Below, in pieces: positions 19,962 through 28,234 of a stretch of DNA of 64,000 bases (positions are counted from its first letter, which is position 1; the number at the start of each line of letters is the position of its first letter). Location of the stretch: positions 62,001-126,000 of the forward strand of contig NZ_CAIJDP010000083.1 of NCBI RefSeq assembly GCF_903819435.1, written 5' to 3'. The notes under the pieces are model-generated. The model was not told the origin of the DNA, did not search any database, and saw only the letters and a list, made by a program, of their open reading frames with translations. The translations under genes were made by a program, and so were the position numbers. The stretch is from Flavobacterium salmonis. Lineage in GTDB: Bacteria > Bacteroidota > Bacteroidia > Flavobacteriales > Flavobacteriaceae.

Positions 19962-21272
19962 ATGAAAAAATTATTTATGTTCGCAATGGTAGCTCTGGTT
20001 ATGGGTTCTTGCCAAAATGATGATGCGTCATCTACGGATTCTTCTTTTTCAATGAAAGCATCCGGTGCTGATTATTCCGGATATCCTGCAACAGTAGAAA
20101 CTGTAAGTGGTGATATTACAACAAACACTACATGGACAAGCAACAAAGTTTGGGAGATTGATGGTGTAGTACGTGTAAAATCTGGTGCTACATTAACAAT
20201 CGAAGCAGGTACTTTTATTAAAGCAAAACCATTAGCTGCCGGAGTTGCTACAGGAGTGCTTGTTATTACTAAAACAGGTAAAATCGATGCTCAGGGTACA
20301 GTAAATGCACCGGTTATTTTTACAAGTTATAATTTATTAGATGGCAATGTTAATACCGTTGCTGCTCCTGGTGATTTTGGAGGTGTTGTTATTTTAGGGG
20401 ATGACCCGGTAAACAATGGTCTTGCTACTAATATTGTTGAAGGATTAGGTGATCAGCCTAATGTATCTGATTTCTATTACGGAGGGACTAGTAATACCCA
20501 CAATGCCGGGGCATTACATTATGTTCGTATCGAATTTGCAGGACGTGTTTTGTCTAATGATGTCGAAATAAACGGTTTAACTTTTGGTGGAGTTGGTGCA
20601 CTTACAGTTGTGGATCATATTCAGGTATCGTACGGTAAGGATGATTCTTTTGAGTTTTTTGGAGGAAGAGTAAATGCGACTCATTTAGTTTCCTTTGCAG
20701 CTGACGATGATAACTTTGATTTTGATCTTGGTTATACAGGAACAATTACAAAAGCGATTGCAATTGCCAACAGCAGTTCTACGCATAGTACAAGCGGTAC
20801 TCCTGCAGTTCCGGATTCTAATGGTATTGAATTAGATAATAATCCTGGAGGAACTACTACCACAATTATCACACGTCCGGTTCTTAATCAATTATCTATC
20901 ATTGGGGTAAGCTCTACTACAGCAGCAGATGTATACGAAAATGCCATACATGTACGCAGATTAGGACAAATTAGCCTTACTGATGCAACCGTTACAGGTT
21001 ACAACTCTGGTATCAGATGGGATAGCCCATCGTTACCAAGTGGTTCATCATGGACTAGAATTTCTATTCACGGTTTTGATAATCCTGTATTGCCTGCAGG
21101 TACTTCAATTGCTGGATTAGGAAACAGTACATCAACTGCAAACCCTGCTACTGCATGGGGCCTTACTCAGCCATTTTTTAATAATGGGACCTTAGATTTT
21201 ACAGGATCAACAGGTGCATTTAAAACTGAGGCTAACTGGACTAATACCTGGACTAAGTTTACTAATTTTTAA
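19962..21272 (+). CDS. Beta-helix lipoprotein linked to the TonB receptor
   Basis: A 436-aa protein with a lipobox (MGSC, residue 16). After a short Asp/Ser-rich linker it has the repeated turns of a right-handed parallel beta-helix: VRVKSGATLTIEAGTFIKAK, GKIDAQGTVNAPVIFTSY, DFGGVVILGDDPVN, ALHYVRIEFAGR, DSFEFFGGRVNATHLVSFAADDDNFDFDLGYTG. This family of exported proteins is frequent beside TonB receptors in Bacteroidota, but its biochemical role is not established. As a surface lipoprotein it may capture the ligand for the receptor upstream. It has no T9SS tail. Confidence 0.75.
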   Translation: MKKLFMFAMVALVMGSCQNDDASSTDSSFSMKASGADYSGYPATVETVSGDITTNTTWTSNKVWEIDGVVRVKSGATLTIEAGTFIKAKPLAAGVATGVLVITKTGKIDAQGTVNAPVIFTSYNLLDGNVNTVAAPGDFGGVVILGDDPVNNGLATNIVEGLGDQPNVSDFYYGGTSNTHNAGALHYVRIEFAGRVLSNDVEINGLTFGGVGALTVVDHIQVSYGKDDSFEFFGGRVNATHLVSFAADDDNFDFDLGYTGTITKAIAIANSSSTHSTSGTPAVPDSNGIELDNNPGGTTTTIITRPVLNQLSIIGVSSTTAADVYENAIHVRRLGQISLTDATVTGYNSGIRWDSPSLPSGSSWTRISIHGFDNPVLPAGTSIAGLGNSTSTANPATAWGLTQPFFNNGTLDFTGSTGAFKTEANWTNTWTKFTNF

Positions 21273-21305
21273 TAATTGGTTAATTAATTAAATATTTTAA
21301 TTCAG

Positions 21306-21332
21306 CATGGGCAGAATTTCTGCCCATGTTTT
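21306..21332 (+). terminator. Hairpin terminator after the beta-helix lipoprotein
   Basis: An 11-bp stem CATGGGCAGAA/TTCTGCCCATG (21306-21316 and 21318-21328), followed by TTTT. It lies 33 bp after one stop codon and 13 bp before the next start, so it probably lowers expression of the genes further down rather than ending the operon outright. Confidence 0.75.
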
Positions 21333-21344
21333 AAAAATAAAAAA

Positions 21345-22208
21345 ATGAAAAAAATAATACTTTTTGGCATGTTTACTATAATTTCTGCAATTTCATCGGC
21401 ACAGACAACGGTATGGGTTGACGATTTTAATGATGCGGATATATCCGACTGGACATTATTGGACAGGGATGAGGATGGAATAAAGTGGATAGCCAGACAA
21501 AATGTAAATCTGGATGAAAGTGGCAGTACAGTTGTAGATGGCGATTTTAGTATTTTAGGAAATTACGTAACAGATCTAAATACGCTTGAAACAATTAGTC
21601 GTTTTGTAGATAACTGGGCTATTACACCTGCTGTTAATTTATCTCAGCATGCAGGAAAAAAAGTAGAGCTTGTTTTAAATGCACAAACCATGATTTATGA
21701 TTCCAATCAAAATGTATTGGTATATGGATCTACTTCGACAGATCCGGATACATTTACACTTTTAGGTACAGTCACTTTATTAAGACAAACGGTAGATGAA
21801 GAAGAGTTTCAGGATTACACGGTAGATATTTCTCAATTTGCAGGAGAGGCAACAGTTTATATCGCAATAGCAAATGAACCAGCTGAAAATTCTAACTTTT
21901 TTGGATTAGAAATAGATAAAGTTACCATAACAGCGGGAGGAACCTTAGGAATAGGAGAGCAAATAGTGGATAAAAATGCTTCGTTCCTGAAACAAAATCC
22001 TGTAACAGAAAATTTAGAATTGCAATTAGGCGATCAGTATGAAGCTGGCACCACTTCTGTACAAATTTATAATGCAGGAGGAACTTTGGCAAAGCAAACA
22101 GTTTATAATAACGAAAACATTTCTGTAGGCGATTTATCGCAGGGATTATATTTTCTAGTTTTAAAAAACGATACAAAGTCAGAAATAATAAAATTTATTA
22201 AAAAATAA
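21345..22208 (+). CDS. T9SS-secreted protein with choice-of-anchor J domain
   Basis: A 287-aa protein with a signal peptide ending SSAQ. Residues ~20-195 resemble the choice-of-anchor J / cleaved-adhesin beta-sandwich (DDFNDADISDWTLLDRD near the start, FVDNWAITPAVNL, then a final IDKVTIT strand). Residues ~215-287 are a type A T9SS C-terminal sorting domain with the usual QNPVTENL, VQIYNAGG, LSQGLYFLVLK and KFIKK strands. It should be exported through the type IX system and attached to the cell surface. It lies in the receptor operon, pointing to a surface binding role. Confidence 0.85.
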   Translation: MKKIILFGMFTIISAISSAQTTVWVDDFNDADISDWTLLDRDEDGIKWIARQNVNLDESGSTVVDGDFSILGNYVTDLNTLETISRFVDNWAITPAVNLSQHAGKKVELVLNAQTMIYDSNQNVLVYGSTSTDPDTFTLLGTVTLLRQTVDEEEFQDYTVDISQFAGEATVYIAIANEPAENSNFFGLEIDKVTITAGGTLGIGEQIVDKNASFLKQNPVTENLELQLGDQYEAGTTSVQIYNAGGTLAKQTVYNNENISVGDLSQGLYFLVLKNDTKSEIIKFIKK

Positions 22209-22258
22209 AATAGGCAGGACTTTATTTAGCATAAGCTGCCATAATTAAAATTCATGAT

Positions 22259-23047
22259 ATGAAATATAGCATTGCAAGAGTATTTTTCTTTTTCCTCATA
22301 CTGGCTGTTTTAGGAGCCTGTGCAAATGACGAACTGACTCCTTATTACGATCAAAGAACGCAAGGGCCCGGCAAAGTAGTGATACAAGGCTATAATGCCA
22401 TGATCGATTCTGTTCAGATTGCCGTAAATGGTAAATTTGTTGAAATAGGAAAAGCTAAAAACAATACTGCTTTCGTAAAAAAAATAGAAAAAAATTATGA
22501 GTTTGTTTTTTTTGAAAACGAAGTAAAAACATTTGTTATTACTAATAAAAGAACCAAAGTGATATTAGGTACTTATCAATTTACGACTCAGGAACCCAAC
22601 AGTTCACTGTATTTCTATGTCAAAGAAGATTTATGGTTAGATAGTGCAGAATTTTTAAAACCGGGTACATTAAGTCAGTCCGGTTATGCCGGTTTTAAAT
22701 TTATTTTTCCATCAGTAAATAAATATTCTGCATCGGGATATACCGGTTCGCTTGATGGTATAATTACAAAAAATAATGGTCAGTTATTAGGGGTCGCAGA
22801 AAATATCAATAAAAGCACCCCAAGCTCTTTTATTGAATTTCCGTATAGCACTCCTACAGGTATAAAAATGGAGCTCGTTAAGCATGGTACCACAGAATCT
22901 TACATCCCTGGCAAAAAAGTGATTGTATCGCTGACTATGACAAATAATAAATCCAAATATATTGTTCTCGAAGAAAAACAAGATCTAAATGGTGCATTCT
23001 CCGGTGTAGAAGGGGTGATTAATTTAGCGGACTATTTTAGTTTTTAA
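22259..23047 (+). CDS. Lipoprotein of unknown function in the TonB-receptor operon
   Basis: A 262-aa exported protein with a lipobox (LGAC, about residue 20). I do not recognise a named domain with confidence. The sequence is rich in beta-strands; its first half (GKVVIQGYNAMIDSVQIAVNGKFVEIG) resembles DUF4397-like Ig folds that begin in the same way. It begins 50 bp after the T9SS cargo gene and ends 51 bp before the S41 protease gene, so it belongs to the same operon and probably acts at the envelope. Confidence 0.6.
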   Translation: MKYSIARVFFFFLILAVLGACANDELTPYYDQRTQGPGKVVIQGYNAMIDSVQIAVNGKFVEIGKAKNNTAFVKKIEKNYEFVFFENEVKTFVITNKRTKVILGTYQFTTQEPNSSLYFYVKEDLWLDSAEFLKPGTLSQSGYAGFKFIFPSVNKYSASGYTGSLDGIITKNNGQLLGVAENINKSTPSSFIEFPYSTPTGIKMELVKHGTTESYIPGKKVIVSLTMTNNKSKYIVLEEKQDLNGAFSGVEGVINLADYFSF

Positions 23048-23098
23048 TTAGCGACCGGATTTACTGAATCAGATATTACTTTGTAACAACGCTTTAAA

Positions 23099-24451
23099 AT
23101 GAAATACTCATCTCAGATTCGAATACTTGCTTTTCTTTTCCTGATCCTTTCCATTGTTTCCTGCCAGAGTGATGATAGCCCGGTTTCATACGAAAAGGGA
23201 AGCAATCAATACACAAATATGTGGATTTACGAGCAAATGAAAAAATACTATTATTGGAATGATGAGGTGCCATTTTTAACCAATTTATCATTAGGTCCAA
23301 AAGAATATTTTCAAAAGCTTTTAAAGACTGATGATGTGTATTCATATGCTTTACACCCGGAACTGCCAGAAACCGTACCACAAAGTTTAAGACAGAAATT
23401 TGGATTCGATGTTTCGTTTATGCAATATGAAGGCAGGGTTTATGGGGTAATTTTATATACATTATATGATTCTCCAGCCAAAAATAACGGATTATTTAGA
23501 GGTCAGTTGATAACTAAGGTTGATGATGTAGAATTGAATTTAAGTAATTACGACAATATTTACAAAAGTATGAGAGGAGCAGGGCAACTAAATTTACAAG
23601 TTGTTTCATATTCAGCTCAATCCGGTTTTTCTAAAGCAAAACAAGTTTCTTTATTACAGGGTTTTTCGTTTTCTCAGCCTGTTTTGCATCAGGTAATTAC
23701 AGAAAATAAAATTAAGATTGGCTATGTAGAAGTTCCACATTTTGATGTGGGTCAGGCAAACCTTTTTAGTCAGATTTTTCAGGAATTAAAAAATCAGCAA
23801 ATAACAGAACTGGTTTTGGATTTACGTTACAATGGAGGAGGAGATATTTCTTCTGCTACGGCATTAAGTATAATTTTGGCTCCAAATATAAAATCGGGTG
23901 ATCTTTTTATTCAGTTTGAAGGTAATAAAAATGGCGGTATAGTAAAACAGTCTTTTCAACAGTCTTTGGAAAGTAATGAATCCAGTGTAAGTTTTGATGC
24001 CCTTAAAAATGTACACCCCAATATTCAGAGACTATATATTCTTTGCGGAAACCGAACTGCATCAGCCTCAGAAATTATCATTAATAATCTAAAGCCTTTT
24101 ATGGAAGTTATCACAATAGGAGAGAAGACAGTTGGTAAAGATATGGCGGGGTTTCCTATTGAAGATGACAGACTATTAGGTAAAAGAGGTTGGATTTTAT
24201 ATCCTTCTATCTATAAATTATTCAATTCAAGACATGAAGGGGATTATTCTAAAGGTATAAATCCTTTAGTTAATAGAGATGAACTTCAGAATCCTGAAAT
24301 TTTTCCCTTGGGAAATCATTCTGAAGTTTTATTAAAAACAGCAATAAATACAATTTCAGAAAATAGTGAAAAAGTAAAAAATACGGTCTCAAAATCGTTA
24401 CCGTTATCTAAAAATTACACCGATGTCGATCCGTTATTAGTTACTCCATAA
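23099..24451 (+). CDS. S41 family (C-terminal processing) peptidase lipoprotein with PDZ domain
   Basis: A 450-aa protein with a lipobox cysteine at residue 22. A helical N-terminal region with the YYYWNDEVPF motif is typical of Bacteroidota S41 proteases. A PDZ-like domain lies around residues 105-190, followed by the S41 fold with LVLDLRYNGGGD. The catalytic pair is Ser322 (TASASE) and Lys347 (TVGKD), spaced 25 residues as in the E. coli Tsp enzyme. It is a serine endoprotease at the cell envelope. As the late gene of the receptor operon it may trim the ligand or the partner proteins. The C-terminal ~50 residues are Ser/Thr/Lys rich and unassigned. Confidence 0.9.
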   Translation: MKYSSQIRILAFLFLILSIVSCQSDDSPVSYEKGSNQYTNMWIYEQMKKYYYWNDEVPFLTNLSLGPKEYFQKLLKTDDVYSYALHPELPETVPQSLRQKFGFDVSFMQYEGRVYGVILYTLYDSPAKNNGLFRGQLITKVDDVELNLSNYDNIYKSMRGAGQLNLQVVSYSAQSGFSKAKQVSLLQGFSFSQPVLHQVITENKIKIGYVEVPHFDVGQANLFSQIFQELKNQQITELVLDLRYNGGGDISSATALSIILAPNIKSGDLFIQFEGNKNGGIVKQSFQQSLESNESSVSFDALKNVHPNIQRLYILCGNRTASASEIIINNLKPFMEVITIGEKTVGKDMAGFPIEDDRLLGKRGWILYPSIYKLFNSRHEGDYSKGINPLVNRDELQNPEIFPLGNHSEVLLKTAINTISENSEKVKNTVSKSLPLSKNYTDVDPLLVTP

Positions 24452-24486
24452 AAATTATTTTTTTTTAGAATATCAGAATATATGTT

Positions 24487-24777
24487 ATGCAGGGAATAAA
24501 CTCAAAAGAGCATCGAATTTTATTGGCAGCATTTCACAAATTTGAATATATGTCAAAAATGGTAGCCGAAAAGATTGAACAGGAAGAAGATGCAGAAACG
24601 CGAAAAGCAATGAAAGAACTGGATGCATTATATGATAGATTTCAGGTATTATTTGCCGAATTGGAAAAATGTACCAGAGATTATGAGATCAAAAAAAAAT
24701 CCGTACGCAGTATGATTAGTAGAAGTATTCGAAAATTAATACAGCAGTGCAAAAGTGACAATGGTATTGTATTATAA
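24487..24777 (+). CDS. Small helical hypothetical protein
   Basis: A 96-aa cytoplasmic protein with no recognised domain. It is almost wholly helical and charged, with probable coiled-coil stretches (KMVAEKIEQEEDAETRKAMKELD; ALYDRFQVLFAELEKC) and a basic end (IRKLIQQCK). It begins 35 bp after the S41 protease and may be the last gene of that operon. It converges on the alkB-like gene with a 13-bp gap. Function unknown; the coding call rests on composition and position. Confidence 0.55.
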   Translation: MQGINSKEHRILLAAFHKFEYMSKMVAEKIEQEEDAETRKAMKELDALYDRFQVLFAELEKCTRDYEIKKKSVRSMISRSIRKLIQQCKSDNGIVL

Positions 24778-24790
24778 CCTTTAAAATAAA

Positions 24791-25414
24791 TCACTCCTTT
24801 CTGTTGATCTTCCTAAAAGTAAGGTTAATTCTCGGCAGTACCTCTCTCGCAGTTTTAGGGATCTGATGCTGCCAGAAACTGTTTGTATTTCCGGCCATAA
24901 GTAAAAAAGAGCCATGATGAAGAGGAATCTCTAATTGTGGGATTTCCTTTCTGAATTTATGACGAAGTCTGAACATTCTGGTTTCCCCAAAAGTGACCGA
25001 AGCGATATTCATGTTTTTATTACTGCTCACAGTTTTGTCACTATGCCATCCAACTCCGTCTTTTCCATTTCTGTATAGATTAAGTAATACGGCATTAAAT
25101 TGTATTTGAGTTTCATTTTCAACACGCTGGCGAATGGTTTGTAGTTCTAATGGCCAGTTTAGATGGGGGTGGCATTCGTCTAAATCATCATCTCTGTACC
25201 ATGAAACCATTCGGGGGGCGGTAACTATTTTATCGTACATCGGCATATCATATTCTTGCCATTGGGTTTCGTTCAGCAGTTTATCATAATAGTAATCTGA
25301 TTCTTGTTTCGTGAAAAAATTGTCGATTAACAGTAAGTCAGCATCAGGAACGTCAAATACCTTTTTCCCTCCTGTACCGGTCGAAAATAATTCAGTATCA
25401 TTAAATAGTCTCAT
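24791..25414 (-). CDS. alkB: AlkB-type 2-oxoglutarate/Fe(II)-dependent DNA repair dioxygenase
   Basis: A 207-aa protein of the compact AlkB kind. The iron ligands His124 and Asp126 (GWHSDK) and His183 (WQHQIPK) are present, as are the 2-oxoglutarate-binding Arg195 and the RxxxxxR partner Arg201 (PRINLTFR). The substrate loop YDMPMYDKIVTAPRMVSWY and the LYRNGKDGVGWHSD core match family members. The enzyme removes methyl groups from N1-methyladenine and N3-methylcytosine by oxidation. I chose ATG 25414 rather than an upstream start because the extra 15 residues are hydrophobic and non-homologous. The gene is divergent from an S24 repressor gene and shares an 87-bp control region with it, which suggests damage-responsive control. 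Confidence 0.9.
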   Translation of the reverse strand: MRLFNDTELFSTGTGGKKVFDVPDADLLLIDNFFTKQESDYYYDKLLNETQWQEYDMPMYDKIVTAPRMVSWYRDDDLDECHPHLNWPLELQTIRQRVENETQIQFNAVLLNLYRNGKDGVGWHSDKTVSSNKNMNIASVTFGETRMFRLRHKFRKEIPQLEIPLHHGSFLLMAGNTNSFWQHQIPKTAREVLPRINLTFRKINRKE

Positions 25415-25466
25415 TTTCTTTGTTTTTGAGAGAAACAAAATTAGTTCAGATAATAACAATTTTTAA

Positions 25467-25492
25467 TATATTTGTTGTTATAAATTATAACA
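25467..25492 (+). promoter_or_regulatory. Promoter -7 element and palindromic operator of the S24 repressor gene
   Basis: The -7 element TATATTTG (25467-25474) is followed at once by a perfect 8+1+8 palindrome TGTTATAA-A-TTATAACA (25476-25492), ending 9 bp before the ATG. The expected transcription start falls inside the palindrome. This is the likely binding site of the repressor itself. On the opposite strand TAATTTTG (25443-25436) fits a -7 element for alkB. Confidence 0.65.
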
Positions 25493-25501
25493 TAATTAAT
25501 T

Positions 25502-26278
25502 ATGTCGCTATTTTCAGACAATATTAGAACCTTACGGGTAAAGCAAAAAATTTCACAGGAAAAACTGGCAGAGAATTTAGGGATAACCAGAGGCAGGTAT
25601 GTTAAATACGAAGATGGAACCTCAGAGGCGCCTTATGAAATTTTAAAAAAGATAGCACAGCATTATCATATCAGTATCGACTTATTACTTTCGGTCGATA
25701 TACGTAAAATTAGCGTAGATGATTTATTAAAGCTGGAAGACAACAGATTAGTCCTGCCTATACAGGTAGACCTGCAAGGAGAAAATTTCATTGAAGTAGT
25801 GACTCAAAAAGTAAAAGCAGGGTATTTAAATGGTTATGCAGATCCGGAATACATCGAAAATCTGCAGCAAATCTCATTGCCATTTTTGGGGCCTGGAAAA
25901 CACAGAGGGTTTCCTGTAGAAGGAGACTCAATGCCCCCTCATGAAGACGGAAGTATAATTATTGGCCGTTATGTAGAAAGGTTAGGAGAAGTACAGGACG
26001 GCAAAACGTACATACTGATTACTAAAAATGAAGGAATGGTATACAAGCGCCTGAACAAAAATAAAAAAAATGCCTTGGTCTTAGAATCCGATAACAGCTT
26101 TTATCCTCAATATGAGGTAAAAGTTTCTGATATTATCGAAATTTGGGAATACAGTTGCAGTATCGGCCGTACAGATAAAAAGCAGGAATTAAGCGAAATA
26201 GAGAGCATGAAAGAATTACTTCTGGAAGTAAAAAGAGAAGTAATCGAATTGAAAAAAAATAATTCAAATGAGTGTTAA
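25502..26278 (+). CDS. LexA/CI-like repressor: XRE HTH fused to S24 self-cleavage domain
   Basis: A 258-aa protein. Residues ~6-64 are a Cro/C1 helix-turn-helix (ISQEKLAENLGITRGRYVKYEDG). Residues ~95-220 are an S24 peptidase-like domain with an Ala106-Gly107 cleavage site (KVKAGYLNGY), catalytic Ser143 (EGDSMPP) and Lys182 (MVYKR). All parts needed for RecA-stimulated self-cleavage are present. The tail (225-258) is a coiled coil. Such proteins repress damage or stress genes until cleaved. The divergent alkB gene and the palindrome in the shared promoter region are the obvious targets. A phage origin is possible for the family, but no phage genes are nearby. Confidence 0.88.
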   Translation: MSLFSDNIRTLRVKQKISQEKLAENLGITRGRYVKYEDGTSEAPYEILKKIAQHYHISIDLLLSVDIRKISVDDLLKLEDNRLVLPIQVDLQGENFIEVVTQKVKAGYLNGYADPEYIENLQQISLPFLGPGKHRGFPVEGDSMPPHEDGSIIIGRYVERLGEVQDGKTYILITKNEGMVYKRLNKNKKNALVLESDNSFYPQYEVKVSDIIEIWEYSCSIGRTDKKQELSEIESMKELLLEVKREVIELKKNNSNEC

Positions 26279-26402
26279 TCGGAAGATTGGGGACATATAC
26301 GCTCTAATATCTCTGATCTGTTTAATGAACCTTTAGGACTAAATTCTAATGGTTAAAACATTATATTCGCACTCTTGAATAGTATCACAAAAACAGTTAT
26401 AA

Positions 26403-28004
26403 ATGGAAAATATTACCGTAATTATCATGTTATTATTTGGCGTTGCATTCCTGAGTCTAATAAGCAAAAGATATAATTTTCCTGTTCCGGTAATACTTGT
26501 GCTATGCGGAGTTATTATCAGTATTATCCCGGGTCTTCCTGTAATTGCCCTAAGTCCCGAAATCGTTTTTATTATTTTTCTTCCGCCACTTTTATATCAT
26601 GCCGCATGGTATACCAGTTGGTCTGATTTTAAACAAACCATTCGGCCTATAACTTTGGCTGCCGTAGGGTTAGTCTTTTTTACGACTGTTGCAGTTGCAG
26701 TTGTCGCACATATGTTAATCGATGACATCTCCTGGCCCCTGGCTTTTCTTTTAGGAGCGATTGTTTCACCTCCGGATGCTGTATCAGCAACTTCAATAAC
26801 AAAAGGCTTGGGGTTGCACCCCAGATTGATTGCAATTCTCGAAGGAGAGAGTCTGGTAAATGATGCCAGTGGTCTGGTAGCGTACAAATATGCTCTGACA
26901 GCAATTACAGCCGGAAATTTTGTGCTTTGGGAGGCGGGATTAAATTTTGTTGTAATGTCGGTTTTAGGAATCGCGATTGGATTAGCTGTTGGTTATATAA
27001 TGAGTTTTATTCATAAAAGGTTTGTCTGTGATGAGGTTATCGAAGCAACTTTAACTTTATTGACGCCTTTTGCTTCTTATCTAATTGCAGAACATTTTGA
27101 GGCTTCCGGAGTTTTGGCCGTAGTAGCAACAGGACTTTTTCTGTCGGCAAGATCAGGAACGATTTTTACACACGAAAGCCGAATCATGACAGGAACAATC
27201 TGGAGTGTTTTAACCAACATTCTAAACGGATTAATCTTTATCTTAATAGGATTACAGTTACGGCAAATTATTTCGGGTATTGGCGACTATTCTGGCTGGT
27301 CTTTGTTTATTTGGGGAACTTCAGTAAGTGTTGCCGTGATTTTGGTTCGTTTTTTATGGGTAATTCCTGCCACCTTACTTCCAAGACTCATCAGTAAAAA
27401 GATTCGTCTGAGAGAAGAATTCGATTACCGAAACATGATTATTTTTGGCTGGTCCGGAATGCGAGGTGTAGTATCCATGGCAGCTGCACTGGCGCTTCCG
27501 CTAATGATGAACGAAACAGAGGAATTCCCTTTGCGAAACCTTATTATTTATCTGGTATTTTGTGTGATACTTTCGACCTTGGTTATTCAGGGATTTAGTT
27601 TACCCTGGCTGATTAAGAAATTAAAAATTGAACGTTATTCCATAATTGCAGAAGAATATGAGGTTCGAAATAGTATCGTTTCCCAGACTATTACCCACAT
27701 CGAAGATAATTTCTCGTTACTCAACGATGACTTGCTGCACAATATTAAAAGTAAATATGAAGTAAAATTCAATCGCCTTCAGAAAACCGAACTTCCGGCC
27801 AACTTCTTTGGAAAAGGAAATCTGATAGGAGGAGAGATCTTCAATGATTTTACCAAACTTCAAATCGATCTGTTAAATGTAGAGCGTAACAAATTGGAGT
27901 TGATGCATAAAGCAGGTTCTGTAAACGAGGAAATTTTCCGTAAGATGGAAAAAGAACTGGATCTGGAAGAAACCAGGTTGTGGATGGAAATGTATGAGGA
28001 GTAG
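26403..28004 (+). CDS. Na+/H+ antiporter of the CPA1 family (NhaP/YjcE type)
   Basis: A 533-aa membrane protein with about twelve helices in the first ~410 residues. Typical motifs include FLPPLLYHAAW (helix 3 region), LGAIVSPPDAVSATSI and LEGESLVNDASGLVAYKYA (the ion-binding ND pair), and GWSGMRGVVSMAAALALP. The last ~120 residues are a soluble helical regulatory tail. It exchanges protons for sodium across the inner membrane, supporting pH and salt balance. The gene begins 124 bp after the repressor gene and stands before the T6SS locus; I see no functional link to either. Confidence 0.92.
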   Translation: MENITVIIMLLFGVAFLSLISKRYNFPVPVILVLCGVIISIIPGLPVIALSPEIVFIIFLPPLLYHAAWYTSWSDFKQTIRPITLAAVGLVFFTTVAVAVVAHMLIDDISWPLAFLLGAIVSPPDAVSATSITKGLGLHPRLIAILEGESLVNDASGLVAYKYALTAITAGNFVLWEAGLNFVVMSVLGIAIGLAVGYIMSFIHKRFVCDEVIEATLTLLTPFASYLIAEHFEASGVLAVVATGLFLSARSGTIFTHESRIMTGTIWSVLTNILNGLIFILIGLQLRQIISGIGDYSGWSLFIWGTSVSVAVILVRFLWVIPATLLPRLISKKIRLREEFDYRNMIIFGWSGMRGVVSMAAALALPLMMNETEEFPLRNLIIYLVFCVILSTLVIQGFSLPWLIKKLKIERYSIIAEEYEVRNSIVSQTITHIEDNFSLLNDDLLHNIKSKYEVKFNRLQKTELPANFFGKGNLIGGEIFNDFTKLQIDLLNVERNKLELMHKAGSVNEEIFRKMEKELDLEETRLWMEMYEE

Positions 28005-28189
28005 TTACTGGCTATTATAATTTAATTCTTTGAAATAATTAAAAAGCTGGTATGATTGTGAGGAGCCGAAGCTCTTTGCCTTTAAAATCTTTTCATTTTA
28101 GTTACTACTCATGGTTTCGTTCTGTTATAATAGATTAAAATATGGACTGCCTAAATAATACAATAGATAGATTAAACATGGAATCAATA

Positions 28190-28228
28190 AAAAAAAGAAA
28201 AAGCATGACTTTTTATAAATCATGCTTT
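28190..28228 (-). terminator. Terminator of the clpV operon (minus strand)
   Basis: Stem AAAGCATGA/TCATGCTTT (28200-28208 and 28220-28228). Read on the minus strand it runs into an unbroken U-rich tail (28199-28188), 7 bp after the clpV stop. Confidence 0.8.
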
Positions 28229-28234
28229 GGGTTA

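Noticed and set aside
25502-26278. A prophage, suggested by the CI-like S24 repressor.
   Set aside because: No integrase, terminase, capsid or lysis genes flank it, and it pairs with a repair gene instead. The phage-like tail genes further on are parts of the T6SS.
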